From Pyxicephalus adspersus (taxonomy: Eukaryota > Chordata > Amphibia > Anura > Pyxicephalidae), in assembly GCF_032062135.1 (NCBI RefSeq), contig NC_092868.1, forward strand, positions 48,899,163 through 48,963,162: a DNA stretch of 64,000 nucleotides. The letters are read 5' to 3'. Positions within the stretch are counted from its first letter, which is position 1. Each line of letters starts with the position of its first letter. Under the pieces are notes generated by a model. It made no database searches, had not been told where the DNA came from, and saw only the letters and a program-made list of their open reading frames with translations. This document shows positions 40,201-55,200 of this stretch, piece after piece. Position numbers and translations under genes: made by a program.

Positions 40201-43200
40201 TTTGCAGGCATTTGATGCGTTCAGGCATACAACAATGTTTGTATTTGTAACAACGGAGGTTTGCTAAACTTTTACAGGAAAAGTTAGGATTTATCCATTA
40301 CTTTAGCTGTCTATATCTTCGGATCTTTTGTTCATTTTGGCATGTGGTTCTTACTAAACTTACTTCTTACTCCGCTTATCTGTTTTTTCTTTAAATGCTT
40401 AGTCTGTTTGATTAACATAGGGTTGTGACAGGTAGTAAGTTAGTAAGCATGTCAATAATTTGTTTCTCTTTAATTAATTTTGATTTACTATATCTGTATG
40501 TATAGCCAGTCTTAGTTTTGGAAATGAACATCTAATCATTGACAAAGGATTACCAGAGCACCATGAGGTTGCTTTACTATAATAAAGCTTTGTTAAAAGG
40601 ATAAATTTGTGTATACTTTAAATAATCAATTATTTGCAAAGGAGATTTCTGCATGCACATTGGAGTGAACACAGCTAGCTTTAGTCTGATAAGCAAACAT
40701 TTGCTTGTGACTGAATGATGTGCATTTTATTTTAGTAAATCAGCTCCCTTTGGTCTACAACAGTGTTCCTGGATCTTTTTAACATGGAGAACCCTTTGAA
40801 ACAACTTTCAGTTCTTCAGGGTACTCCTGCTATAAATACTGTATCTACAATTCACAGTATATTAGTGTGGTGGGCAGTAGAAGGAATCCCCCACATTGCT
40901 AGCCACTGGGAATAATGACACCCTTACAGATGGCCAAAAAGATCATGAGATCACTGAGAGATACAAATTGTTCATTGTTCAAGAAACCCCTCGCAACCTA
41001 TGAAGGAACCCTGGTTAAACAATCCTGGTCTATAGAGACCACACAGAAGTGGTTATCTCTTTGCAATCTCGACCCATCTAAAACCATGAATGCGGCCACA
41101 AGAAGAGGAAACGATCAATGCTTTGACCTGATTCTTGAGTGTACAAATTTTAACTTAAAACAGAACCAAAGTTCTACTTTAACGATTTCTGAACAGGCAG
41201 GGTTTAGCTGCAGAAAGGGACAGGTGATGTCTCTTATGCAATAAGTATTCTTACCTAGTTGATCGCTCTTTGGAGTCCTGACTTTACCTGCAGTTGCTCG
41301 TTGGAGTTAAGTCATCCTAGCCCGACCAATCAAGATGGCTGATGATCGCAACAAGGAAGAAAGGAAGTAAAAAGAAGATGGCACCCTTTGTCAGTACAGG
41401 GACAGGTGAGTATGTCAGGTGAGCTCTTTTACAGAAGAGGGGTTTATGAGTCCCTCAAAGCAGAACTAAAACCCATTTTTTTCAGATGTCACTGAGCAAT
41501 TCCTAATGCCTTTTTCTGGGATTGATAACCCCGTGAAATCTTGATGTGCTCCAAAGAAATAAATGGCCAGCTGCATATGTGGAGGACTACCCCCAGCTAT
41601 CATCACTGCTTGGGAAATATAACACAGACTACATAAAATGGGAGAGCATGTAGGCACTTGTTTTCTCACAAAAAATTGCTCATTTGAAACCCATGCCAAA
41701 CTGATGAATTGCTCTTCAGCTGGCGTATTTACCCCAACTTTTATCCGCTTGTATTATTTTTCAGCTTACAGTCATATACACAGCAAACCTACATCATAAG
41801 TAGCCAAAAATCTCCTTTTCATTTTAATATGACCTAGATTCTGATACATTAAAATGACAGTGAGGGATTAGCCGTCATTCACGACCTGGGATCCTATTAC
41901 GTGGATTCCCAAGATGTGCAATAGTCTATTCCTACGCAACCATCTTCCTCCTATGCCGTGCAGATGTAATTTGCATACAGAGCTCAAACATTATCTGTGT
42001 ACATCATACACATGACATCACTTGTGTATGTAAACATCCTTCTAATAGATTCATTCCAGCAACACAAAATGTAGAATTTTACTGGGTTTTTAATTCTTTT
42101 TTATAAACTAGGCGATCTGCTTCCAGTGACATTTCACTTGTGACATGTTTTGGATTTGTGGCATTGCACTCTTTATAAGCTTATCTTTCTCCCACAGGCA
42201 ATGTATGAAAAAGTATGATAATGGCAATTTAACTTTTAATATAGCTAATCTTTCTTATGAAGATTAGATGTCAGGGCCATAAAGCAGCTGGATCATTTAA
42301 CTGTATGTGTCCAAATTAAATACGAGCGGGTTTAAAGGGAAACTGGAGTTTTTACAATTCAGTGATTTATAGGTGCATGTGAGCAGCTTAAAGCAAACCT
42401 GTACATTGTTTATTGAGAATACTAACACAGGTTTTCTTTCTTCCCTTATACTTCATATTTCTCAAATTCACCAATGCTCCATTCCTCACCAGGAGCCAAA
42501 GGAATTTCCAGTTCTTGGGTATGGAGGAAAAGGTGATATTACTTGATTCTACCCCTGGCAGATGATACAGGATTACCTGAGGGGCAAAATCTAAGTGACC
42601 TTTGATCTTCACCAGAGCACCACCCAAGGAACGATGGGACAGTGACCCAAGTGGCCACTTTGCTGCACGGAGGTCACCAGGTTGTGGCCCCCAGGCTCTT
42701 CCCATTAGGCCGGTATGTAGTGAGATAAACAGGCTGAGGTCAGGGCACGTAGCAGACATGACAAAGTCATAGATGGCTGCGATCAAAAAAATCCAGGCCA
42801 ACACAAGGTCACATCCAAAAAATCAGGTCTGAAAACACATTGGCAGAATAGTGGAACAAACATTGCTGAGCCTGGAACTAGGACATTTAAATAGGGCTAG
42901 CAGCCAAAAGCAGGATAGGATTGAATTCAGGAAACAATCTGCCGATGGGCTACAGTACATACTCCAAAATCCCTTTCAACTGTGTACTGCTTCAGTGTCT
43001 GTGCAGGGGATGCCAAGAAAAGTGGAAACTTTACAGCTAAAGAGAGGCTGGTGATGCTGCAGGTTGTTAAACAGACCATCTGTAGGGGGTGGTGTGGTAA
43101 CAAGTGAAACCACTAGGCCAATCAGTGTTGTGCTGTAGAGCAGTGGTCCCCAACCTTTTGCAGCTCATGGACCATTGAATCTACCGACTCGTGGTCCAGA

Positions 43201-46200
43201 GTCCTGTGTTACTCAAAGGGGAAGAAATTTCCCCTTGAGTGACATCATAATGCCAGAACCCACCCATCGAGGTCTGAGCCTGCGATGGGAGAGTGGGCAG
43301 GTTGTGTCCACCCACCGCCCTGAGTCATAATAACCACTTGGAGCCTTAGATAAAACTCTATGCAAGCTAAAGTCTAAGTAAACTTGTCAAGAAACATAAA
43401 GTAAGTGCCGGGCTTTCATTTTAGAAAGCCCAATCTGCTTTACAACATACTGCCATGTATGCACCTTGTAAAAAACGCTCTACTGCCCCTGTTAAAAAGC
43501 TTGATCCTGAGTGTACCTCTGATGACTCTCCTTTCCCTGCTAATTTGATTGCATTATAGGAAAGAGGAATTAGGAAGATTGTCACTGGTCATGTCAGGGA
43601 AAGAAGATTTTGACTGGCTGCATCTTTCAGATTTAGACATTTTGGTGCAATAAGCACCAGGAGGGCAGGGCAGAGAGCTAGTGGTTGGTGGATAAGAGAG
43701 AGGAGCCTGTGCCCCATGAGCCAGAAGAGGGAGAACATCAAGCAGTAGGTGGTTCAGGGTTTCTGAGAGCACTCGGGTAGGTGTATTTAGTGTACAGCAC
43801 ATATACTAGTGTGTTATTGTTTGCAGGCACCTATTATTGTAGGAGTCATGGGGGGTCCTGCAAGTTGCAAGAACCACAGCAATTGGAGCTCCTTTACTTC
43901 CACTTAGTGCCACTCCTTTTCTTCTGAGAGGAGGGCAGTAAGGGAGACGCCTGTTTTGCCAAGACCCGCTGGTTCCAAGTTATGCCTTAAATGTCCGTTT
44001 AAGAAGTATTATTTTTTATTTCTGTTCTTCAAATTTTGAATTTTCCTTTAGTTTCACTCCCATGACAGTGGTCGTTATGACAAAGTAAATCACAACGACA
44101 CCGGCTGCAGTAAAACCCTGACATCAATTCTAACCCCCCATCACTCCATCCAAAACTAAAAGAAAATGCTCCGGCTTTAGATACTCTTAAAGGATGGCGT
44201 CCATGCACATCAGTCCTTTATGCACCAGGGGCCATCCAGGAACATGGATTTATAACGTATCCATGGTCTAAAACAAATCACAATTTAATCCAACCTGCAT
44301 GCAGCTCTTTTGGGCTTGTTAGTGCTCATCAGTGCGAAGGTCAGAAAACCGGCTTGTGTGAGGCTTAGGGATCAAAGGGACAAGGGAAGTTAATAATGAC
44401 TAGCACAATGTAAGTCAGGGCAGCGTACAAGGTCTGTGCGGATCACGCAGAATTTTTCAGAACAGAGCGAGGAAAGGTCAAGATCAAGTGAAGGTTTATG
44501 GCGTGAGGACGCTATTGACAGAGAAGGGTTGACGCTGAGGTTAGTTAGCAGGTAATGAAGATAAAATCAATAGTTCTCATAGAATGGGCAGTTCTGCTTA
44601 CACTGCAAGGGTAAAAGAATATTATCAAGCTTCCACATACACACACATTACTATGTGAGGACAGCGCAGGGCCAGCAAGCCAATGCAAGCAAAATACATT
44701 TAATGCTGACCAGTATGGAAAAGATTGACAGTGCCTCTTCACCTCTGTCATGATGCCATAATGTATATTCCCAATATTTATTTTTTTATTATCTCTGAGT
44801 GCCATCTCTGAACAGGAATTGTGGTACAGAAACCAGATGATGCCTCACTTAAAACCATTTAGAAAAGCACACATTGTCAGGGGTGAGAGGTAATAAACAT
44901 TTAAAATGGAACTATACTATACTATAAACTATGAGCAAGCAGGTTTATAATTGGAGAAGTGACAGCCAATGTCCATTCTGTAATCAAAAAAACCTTGTCA
45001 GTCTTTTTCCCTGAGCACATGAGCAGCTCAGTTTATTATGCCGAATATCCTGGGATTTCCCATGCCAGGAGAGAATGAACTCCCTTGCACATGCATAGGA
45101 TTTACATAATTCCAGCCTGGCCAATAAAGACGACCAGAGACCCAGAAGATCGGGTGAAAAAGTAAATGGCTGTGAGTATACTTTAAAATAAAATGCGATC
45201 AGGCAAGTAAGTTTATTTATTTGCAGAAGGGGCAATGCCTGTCCCTTTGCAAGAAAGGTCCAGCCTGTTTGCTACTTTTCTAATTTACATTTAGTTCAAC
45301 TTTAAAAGCAGTGTTCTCCCCAGCCACTATTAACAGGGCGCACTACCCAGAACTGTCTCCAGACAGCTGCTCAGGCTGGCCTTTGTGTGGAGTGAGATGT
45401 CAATGAGATTTCACCGCCTGCCTGCTGTGCTGTGAAGAGCTACACCTAAATAATTCTAAATTGTTTTGCATCTTGCCTTCCCCCATTTTGACTACCCGGC
45501 TACAGCTTCCCCCCACCAAGCTGGAACGTTTTTTTTAATGGCAACACTGAAAAATGTTACGTCTACAGGTTTTTTTAGCATTCATGCATGTAAAGCTGAA
45601 CTCCATAAAGATAAAGAAGGTACAAAAAATGCAGCTCTGTAATTGATACATCACTGGATTTAAGTACCTTTGAGTAACTTCTTTCCTGCAGTTTTTCAGG
45701 ACAGTTCAGACAAAGGAGGAGCAGCACAAGGAACCAGTTAGGTGTGCTGCAACCTTCCTGTTCAAATAACAAACCTACTGATAGAAGCATAGAAGAGTAA
45801 TGAGTAAATAGGTCTGCTGCTTCTCTTTGCAATGCTCTGCAATGGGTTAGGGAAAGGACAAGGCCAGTGTTACCCACTTCAGGTCTCTTCCCCTCATGAC
45901 AGTGAGATGTAAATTACATTACTGTACACAAAATATTTTCCCTATTAGCTCTGTCAGTCCAACAGCAAACTGCTTTTATAATCACAAGCACCGATAATGC
46001 TAAATGCTTGCACAGCTCAATATGAGAAACAGAAGAGCTGAATTATAAACACATAAAGAAATAGCAATCTGTATCCAGAAAAAGCCATGCAGAAATCACA
46101 GCATGGTAATGTGACATTTCCAGGTACTGATCAAAGATGATATAAAATGAGCAGTTTTGTATTTTTCTTGTTTTCTAATCATACATCCAGCGATATTGCT

Positions 46201-49200
46201 GAATTATACAGCATGACCTCAATCATTTTGTATCTTGCTGGAATTAATTGCATACAAATAGGACTACAACACTGACATGAGGAGCAGATAGAGCGGGAGA
46301 AGCCCCATGTTCTCTTCCACCTGCGGTGCCGTCACTCAGCCAGCTCCATTACTGCTAAAGATGGAGAACGGATGAACATGACACTGGTGTGATTTCCACA
46401 GCTCCTCAGTAACAGCTGACAAATGTGCACTTTCAGAAAGCAATTAAAGGGTATTGGGAGGATAACCTGATCTGTGGGTGGATTGCATGCACCGGATCTA
46501 CAGACCTTAAGGTTAGAGAACTGATCTATAGTGAGCTTGGGGTTTGTCCATGCAACAAGTTCACTTAAAGTGTCACTACAGTTCAATCCAACCTTTCAGT
46601 CCAGCGTGGTCTCTTAAGCATCCCATTTTGTTTCCCAAAAGGTCCATTTCACACTTCTAATTGACCACAGCATTCAAATGCAGGTTCAACCTACTGTTCC
46701 CATTCAACTGAACAGGAACAGGGAAACCATATTGTGCATGCACTTGTGGCTGCAATGGATAGCAGTGAGGTTCTGTAAAGCAACAAGCTGCTCTTGGATA
46801 TGTGACTGCAAGTGCAGGGCCAGCATGATAACCTGTGGTGCGGTTTGCTGCTGCTGGACACATAGCAGCTGTTTGCTATGCTCCTGGGGGAGGCCACTTC
46901 TGGTTTTGCACAGTATGTGTGAAAGAAATCTAACTTTCCTTTTTAAAGAATGATAAAACTTTTCTCAGCATGCTATACATGGATCCATTTCTCCTTCAAG
47001 GGTTTTGATGTAAAAGCTTCAACAAGATGTATTTACCTATCCTTCAGTGATGCCACCTCTGTAAGCTACCGTGACATCACCAATGTTTTACACCTATGTC
47101 GTCGCATTTTTGTCTGGGTTCCCCGTTTGGCCAGCCCCGGGTGACCTATCTACTGCACGTGATAGTTTAATATTCTTGGCACCAAGGCTTGCTGAGAATG
47201 GAAAGGGAGCAGTGCACACTCCAGTGTTCTCCACAGAATTTTTTTTTAGGTGGATAGGAAGAAGCTGTAGGTGGATGGCAGCCCCAGTACTATGACCCAA
47301 CTTTTCAGTAACCACCCAAAAAAAGCTGGGTGGTTACTAAAGAGTGCTGGGTCCTGGGGAGAACACTGTATTCAAAGGGGAGTTTGGGAGTATTTCGGTA
47401 AAAGAAGTTTCTATAGTAATAGAGACATAGGGCCTGATTTATTAAAGCTCTCCAAGGCTGGAGAAGATACATTTTCATTAGTGAAGCTGGGTGATGCAGC
47501 AAACCTGGAACGGATTTCTTAAAAGTAATTTCCTATTTGTTGATTGATTGCTGGATTGAGAATGCAGTTTCTATAATTTTTGGGATGTGGCTTTGTTTAT
47601 ACTAACAGGTTGGAATCATCTTTGAGAGTGATTCAGAGAAAACTGCATACTTAAAAGTATCCACCCAAAAACTGTGGAAATACTGCTGAATGTCTTTTCC
47701 CTAACGAAAAACATAATTTCTTACATCCAGCCAGAAAAGGAGCCGTTTATACAAAGGGCTGAGTTCTCTGTCCTGTATATTAGTCCTGTTGTTGGGGAGT
47801 TCTCATCAATGACACAATCGCAAGTGTGACATCAGACTTATACTATACTAAAACCTTTTATCCAACCTCCAAATTATTGCATTTGGTATTCTGATAAACC
47901 AGTATAAAGTAGGGGTGAAGGAAGCATTTGTGGGCTAACCAATGTTTGGGAACAGAGGAAAAAGTTGTCAGCACTGGGAACTAATCATGTTTATTCCATG
48001 TAAATAAACTGATAGAAACTGATAACTGATAAAAAGAAGAAAATAGAGAAATCAGAACATGAATCTGCTGCTTCTTTACGGGCCAATCACAACAGAAGGT
48101 GGGAAGGTGACCAGGCTGTTATGCATAACTGAAGCTGAGAAAAGTCAGGTCACCAGGCTAGCTGTAAATCTCATAAAGAAATGGACAGAAATAAAAAACT
48201 TGAAACTGCACCTTTATTATGGATTTAGATGTTTGGTTGCAGTTCATCTTTAAATCCCCATCTTTGCTTCTATCTAACTTACGTACCCTTTAATCGATGG
48301 TACAAAATTATTGTTCTTATTGGTTCACCTATATGGAATTTATAACGGAGTCTACAAACTTTTGCTTGTCATATTGTTCTCTACCCTGATATGTTCTACT
48401 TTAAATAATAGTTTGCTCGGTTATCAATTGTCCGAAAAAGCAAGTTGTTGGCTTCTTATAAAAGCACTTAGCAAAAGTGCAAAGTTCATCAGACTATATT
48501 CATGCAATGCAGCCTTCTAAAGACAGAACCCGACATCTTTGTATTGAGAAAGCCGTCTGTTTTCATCCATATAATAACTCAGACCATTATACTGTACAAG
48601 CACTGTTCTAAGAAAAGAAAAACTTTTAAGATCATATTGATCACTGTATCAAAGGTTCAAATGATGTTTATGGAAGGCAGCTTAACAAAAAAAAGTAACA
48701 ACTCCAACTCAAGAGAGAAATAAGTGCAGAACATCACAGGCTCATCCTTCTTGGTTTGTAGCTTCCACACCAGGAAGTAATCCCTGCTGCCTTCTAGGCA
48801 ACAACATGGCTGCCTCAAGTTGCCCTGTAAATATACCCCCTAATGCCCTAAAGATCTACCCCCTACCTAAATATTTACCATTAGCCCTGCTCATAAGTTC
48901 TTCTTTACTGGGTGGACCTGTCCTGAAAGAAAAAAAGTCCTGGGTATGTTCAGCTTCTACTGCAAATTTATGACAATTAGCCTATCAGCTTCAGTCGTAC
49001 TGATCTGGATGTCTGGGGGTCACCATAAGTATGGATGAGCAATAAATGGGTCAGAAAGAGTGCGGGTGCAGTAGAAGCTGACACTGCCAGGGCAGACAGG
49101 ACAGGAAAGTCTGCACAGTAAAGAACTCCATAGTGGGGTTTAGATATTTAGGTAGGTGTTTTTCATTTAGGAGGGGGAGGAGAACAGGGATAAGATAGTA

Positions 49201-49256
49201 AAATGTGTTCACTGTTTGTAAAGTTCTACTCCTTTTAGTTACTTTCTGCAACAAGA

Positions 49257-49295
<39 letters not shown>

Positions 49296-52200
49296 AATAT
49301 TATTATTATTATTATTAATATTAAACAGAATGTATAAAGCGTTAACATATTACGCAGCACTGAATAGGGATATCTACATTTAATCTAATATTGGTTTCTT
49401 GCAATTTTCCCCAAAGCAATAGAAGGGACAGAACAGACAGCCAATCAGAAGTGCAGCAGGTAAAGCACATGCTTACAGATAGAGAGCAGAATAACCACAA
49501 GGATGACCTCATTAGTAGTCTGCTACACTTTTACTGGCTAATCAGCATGCTGGGGATGATAGAAGGACACCACTGTATCCTTTTACAATCTATGACTGAG
49601 ACCAAGAAAGAAATGTCATCTATCAAGTTGTGCTATGTAAAAGTCAAACAGGTAAACATACAGGTGCAGTACTGTATGTATTCTATCTTTGTATTTACCC
49701 ATTTGTGTAAAGTTTCAAGAAAAATATTCAGCCACGTAAAGAAGTCTGCTCCTTACCAGCATTACCCATGCGGAGGTGGAGTCTTCCTTTAATAACTGTG
49801 TGAACACCAATGGGTTTTATAACGCCTTGCTTTGAGACATCCCCACTCATAACCATCGTGTCTTGTTCATATTCCGTTGTGATGACTTCCAGTTCATGTG
49901 ACACCTGGACTGCAGTGCGGCCTTGACGTAACAAATGCTGTAAAACACAAAGGTGCAGAAAACATAATGAATAACCACAATTTGGCCCTGTTAGTGATCT
50001 CGTCTTTTTTTTTTCTAGCTGTAGACAGGCGAGGGAAGGATTAGAACCCCAGTGAATTTTTAATGCTGTCTGGGGCTCCTTTGGATTCTCCCACACAGGG
50101 AAAATCTGCAGCAGGGACACAGACAGAAATAAATTAAGGATTCAGCTTTAGGAATAAAGCTGAACCATGTAAAAATAAATAATCGATAATGCAAAGATAA
50201 AACCTCAAGGTATCCTTCTGTAACCCCCAACATATTACCGTTAAATTGTGACAGAAGGTAGGTAGAGACTTTGCTGTTTACTGTTCGCCTTTTAAGCACT
50301 GCCTGTGCGCCTAATAACCTCAGACACATTTTTGATCACTTTTAGCCTTGAGTTTTATGAAATCCCGCTGCTCGGTGTTAACGGTTTGGCTTTCTTTCCA
50401 TTTTCTGCAGGTAATGTGCTGTTTCACATTTCAGTCTCATTAAAATGTCAAAGACACCTACATAATTCTGTCTTTGTGAGTGACAGCTGGATGGCTGGAG
50501 ATGTCTCATACACCATGAATCATTGTTGTGTCGGTTATGGGAATGAGCTGGGGAAACATTGCTAAAGAAAAAGATAAATATAAATCTTTGTATGATCATA
50601 TCTAACACCTAGATCTGGTATTAGTGCTATTAATGAAGCTTTATATGCTGGTACCTACAATACAGCAGGATATGTATTTAAAGGGATCGATGGTAAATTT
50701 AATAACATGTATACAGCATAAGTATTTGTTAGTATATATTTACATTTTAGCAACCACCGTGCAAATGTGCTGCATTCTGCCAAATATACCCAAATTCAAA
50801 CTTTATTTTTTTTTAAATATAATATATTTACCTTTCTGGAGTTAAAATAAAATAGCAGCAATTACTACAATACTCACTTTATCTCTAGCGCTGCTTGCTG
50901 CTGCTAGGACTGAGTGTACTCCTGTGTGCCTGCAAAGGAATTGTTATCATCCTGGCCGACCAATCTGGATGGCCAAAGAGCAAAAGCAGACAGAGAAGAT
51001 GGAAGAGGATGGCGGTGCTCGCAACAGAACAGGGACAGGTGAGAGCAATTAAAAAACTGCAATCAGACAGGTACATTGGCTGTCCTTTCTGCAATAAGAA
51101 AGATGCCTAGTTGCTTTTTTTTTTTTATTTTTGTGATTTGTTTTCACTGGTATCTTGAAACGGAGTTCCAAATAAAAACACAACTGGTACCATCTTTCTA
51201 TAGAGAAATAGATAAATGCATTGTGTAGGGCAGTAATCTGGAACGTAGGAGGTGTTATACTTATACATTACACTGCATGCATGTACTTGCATGCAGGGTA
51301 AAATACTCACAGACGTCTGCACTTCTTTAGGTTCCTATCAAGCCGCCCATCTTGGGCTGCTCTGGAACCTTATCATGCAGAACTCAGGACTAACAATCCT
51401 GCATTGTATGTGAGGGCATTGAGGGCCTGCGTTCATCCCTGGAGTGGAGAAGAAAGCTGGCTGCCAGGGATGCAAGGAATACGGTAAACAATCACCCTAT
51501 TCCCTATGCCCTAATCGTGGCATTTAGCATTTGATCTTTCCATGATTTCTTGAAACCTGTCATTCCTTTCTCCATGCATATATTAGAGCTCTTGTATCAA
51601 GGTTATATCTGTGATTCAAGCAATTTGATAAAACATCATACTTACCTACAATAATTGGACATACCTGTACCAACCAGTTTTACATGTACCATCCATACCT
51701 ATCTTTAAGAGCAGCTCTGCTTGTGCAAGCTGAGCTCCCAGGAATTTGGGTCTATACCTCCTGCTCCAATATAAGCCAATTTGAATCTACCTTTGTTTGT
51801 GATGTTCCCCTGAGGAAGCAGGGGTGTCCTGCAAAACGTGTCGGGACACAAAAACCATCACTACCCAGTATTTTGGACTTCCTTGTACTTGTTAATAATA
51901 TTTATGTTAAAGTAACAATTTACTAATATATTTTAACCTATTATATGTTGGAAAGCAAAATGTTTTTTAGTCATGTGTTTGAAATAAAGTGATATTTATA
52001 TTTTATTCATGCTGTGATGTAAGTATACCCAGTATTTAGTTGAATGCTCCAGGTAGGTGGTTTAGGTAAAAGCTATATATATATCAATACTTGATGGGGA
52101 TTGCTCATTCATATATTTATTCACCCTATTCATCATTCTCTAGGCAAAATGAGCATTTACCCTTGCACATCAGAGCAGATCCCACCACAAGAGTTACCTC

Positions 52201-55200
52201 GAGCCCAGAGCTCAGCTTTAAGATTAGGGGAGAAGTTTTAAAGTCATGACCTATGGGTGCATGACCAGTGGAAATGAGCAATATCTCTAAGATGTTGATT
52301 TTATATTTGCTTATAACTATTTTATTTGCTTATCAGCACCTATTGACCCAACTAATTCATTACCCAAATCAATGTCAACCACTGCTATAACCACCAATAT
52401 AAGGGAGAGCTCCAACATGGAGTTACATTACTGGTGGCCAAAGCAGAGGAGTGGCATCGATCGGGCAAAGAAAGGGAGAAAGAGTCCTTCTATTGTCCTA
52501 TTTTCTAGGAGATTTGAGTCTGACCCTGAAGGTAAGGGTATTCAGGGTGCAACTTTAAAATTGCTTTGGAAATCCTAAAATGAAAGATCCAATGACAGGT
52601 GCCCAATTCTGAAAACGAACATACATTTACAATAATGCAGATTGATTTCATTAGTTTTTATTACCGCTGTTCTGTGTAAGATGTCAAAGCATTATGTATC
52701 ATATACAATGGCACAAGTCCAAGCCTTTGTCCTCAGGCCACCTTCTAGTGCCATCTAGGCATAAAATGCCTCCAGGCTCCACTGTATTTCAACATAATTA
52801 CCCAGGACAGACTTTATTCTATCAATGCTAAGTCGTTTAACATTATACATTTTTTTAATCTAAATTGCTCTTGTTAAAATGCTTACTAAGTCATTTGTAT
52901 TTCTAACCTTTTATCCAGATTAAATTGCAGTAATATGATAATGAATATGGTTGTGAGCCAGCTAACATCACATTATTTTATTTATAGAGAAGCTTTGTGT
53001 AGATGGTATAACAAACAAATGCAATAGAAAAATCATGTGCCCCACAGCAGCCAATCCCATGTTAGCATACATTTAACTAACAAACCATCTAAGAGGAAAT
53101 CTACTTTGATATTTTTTTGTTGTTAATTGTCCATTTTTGTATACCACTATATACTGTATACTATTATATTAAATTCCATGCTAATCAGACCTAGGTTCCA
53201 CACCATTAGTTTTGCAGTGCTGTCAGTGTAACTCAGCCTTTCTCAATGTTTTTTACATGGGGTAACCCTTGAAATAACTTTCAAGTCTTCAAGGAACCCC
53301 GACTATGATTACTATATGAATCTCACAGTACATGGTGGTCAGTAGGAAGAATGCTCCCTTACAGAGAGCCCAAAAGCATCATTGGTGTCACCTAAACTGA
53401 CCTGAGAGTCACAATTTCCTCATTTCACAAGGAACCCCTAGCAACGTCTGAAGGAACCCTGGGGCTCCATGGAACCTTGGTTCAGAAACACTAATCCAAC
53501 TTGTTTTCAGGTACTGGGAGCTGGGGGATGTGTTAACTTTGCAGCTTATAGTAGAGAAGAACACAGCAGAACATTAATAAATCAGTTATGCCTATTTGTT
53601 TCCTATCAAGAATGTACAGAATGTATCATAGGATGTAATAGGTTAATATGATTTATAATTATGAAGTATCATGTAGATTAAAAAGAAAAGTCTCTGAACA
53701 AACTTTAAAGAATATGTGGGATCAAGCTTGGGGGGGGGCAATTATGTGTTGGTTTGTTTTTATCTTATATGAGACAAGAACATCAGCAAAGTGATGATTC
53801 CAAGTAAAATTAGATGTGGTAGCTAAATATTATTTAGAAATATCAATCAATTACTGCGCACATAGAAGTAAGAATAAAAGGGTAAAGTCTCTGAACAAAC
53901 CTTAAGGAATATATAAAGCTGAAGCTTTATGTAACAAGAGAGAAATCATATCGATGTGCTGTGAGACTTTGGAGCAGGAATAAATTGGGATAAAACTTGC
54001 AGTGAGGTCCAGTTCACATGAATGTCGACAAGAAAGCAAATCAAACTCAATGGCCCTGATTTATTAAAGCTCCCCAAGGCTGGAGAGAATACACTTTCAC
54101 CAGTGAAGCTAGGTGATCATGCAAACCCGGAATGGATTTCTTCAATGTTATTTGCTATTTGCTAGCAAATGCTTTGAATCTTGGACCAGATCCATCCCAG
54201 GTTTGTTGGATCACCCAGCTTTACTGGTGAAAGTGTATTCTCTCCAGCCTTGGAGAGCTTTAATAAATCAGGGCCAATGTGTTTTATATATTTATATGTT
54301 ATTACACATTTTTAGACACATTTAAGATGCTTTTTAGGTAAGTGCCAGATGCATTTTGAATGTGTTAAAAGTCCTTGTTTAATGCATTCCATACAGCCCT
54401 GTTTTTTCTTCAGTTTTGCTTTTTGTGCCTAGCACTCTGTAAAAACATTAGGACAGGTTTTTTACATTATGATTTAATGAATGTGAACCGAGGAAAATCA
54501 GATGGTTGTGATCAATCAGAAGTAAATTCAACTTTGGATTTACTGTAAGGGTTAGCATGAGGCTGTACCTGAGGCCACTCGGGCTGCACAGGTAGTCCAG
54601 ATTCTCCAGCATGGCACATCCATATGTGCCATTCCAAGAAGGTTTGTTGTGTCTCCCTTCCTTCTCAACAGCATGGAAAAAATACTACAAGATACACAAG
54701 GAGAGATGGACAAAAACCATAGAAGAGCAACATCCCAGCAGCAAGACTATCTGCATCTTTATGTGAGGAGGAACAGGAGGAGCACTGCCGGAGCCCTATT
54801 AGATGGCCTCCAATGGGTCATTTGTGTACATGTTTCCAGCCAAACTGTCACAATCAGGTTCCATGAGGGTGGCATGCAGGCCCAAGGTCCTGTCATAGAG
54901 CCCGAGTCAGGTTGATTGGCATTTACCAGAGAACCCGAGAACTGGCATATTTGTTAGCTTCTTGTTCTCTTCAGTGCAGGTTCACACTGACCTCATGTGA
55001 TCGACATAAAAAAGTTTAGAGATATAATAGTCAACATTACGCTGCCTGAAACATCATCAAAAATGACAGGCTTGACAGAAGGTCATTGATGGTCTGAGAG
55101 GAATTTACTTAGAGAGCCACACACACAGCAAGTGTCTGCTTAAATATATCTGACTGCTATTAACTACTAGAATTAAACCTTTATACTGTGGTATAGAGCG

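Larger units (their letters stand above)
35370..49756 (-). other. Intron 18 (14.4 kb, largest in window)
   Basis: Holds two foldback copies, an L2-like LINE 3' end, hAT-like MITEs, two hammerhead-like motifs, a repeat remnant shared with 21228-21745, GGGACAGG-core MITEs and a (TTA)n run, all listed separately. 37262-38355, 39431-40756, 41480-42600, 45320-47425 and 47550-49255 show nothing I can name. Confidence 0.75.

Noticed and set aside
49391..49792. 133-codon plus-strand frame
   Set aside because: Its end overlaps NPHP4 exon 18 on the opposite strand and its composition is not protein-like; no homologue recognised.
54113..54325. Recurring short peptides such as [10 protein letters not shown] and [10 protein letters not shown] in several frames
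   Set aside because: They are translations of the arms of the foldback element family, not proteins.
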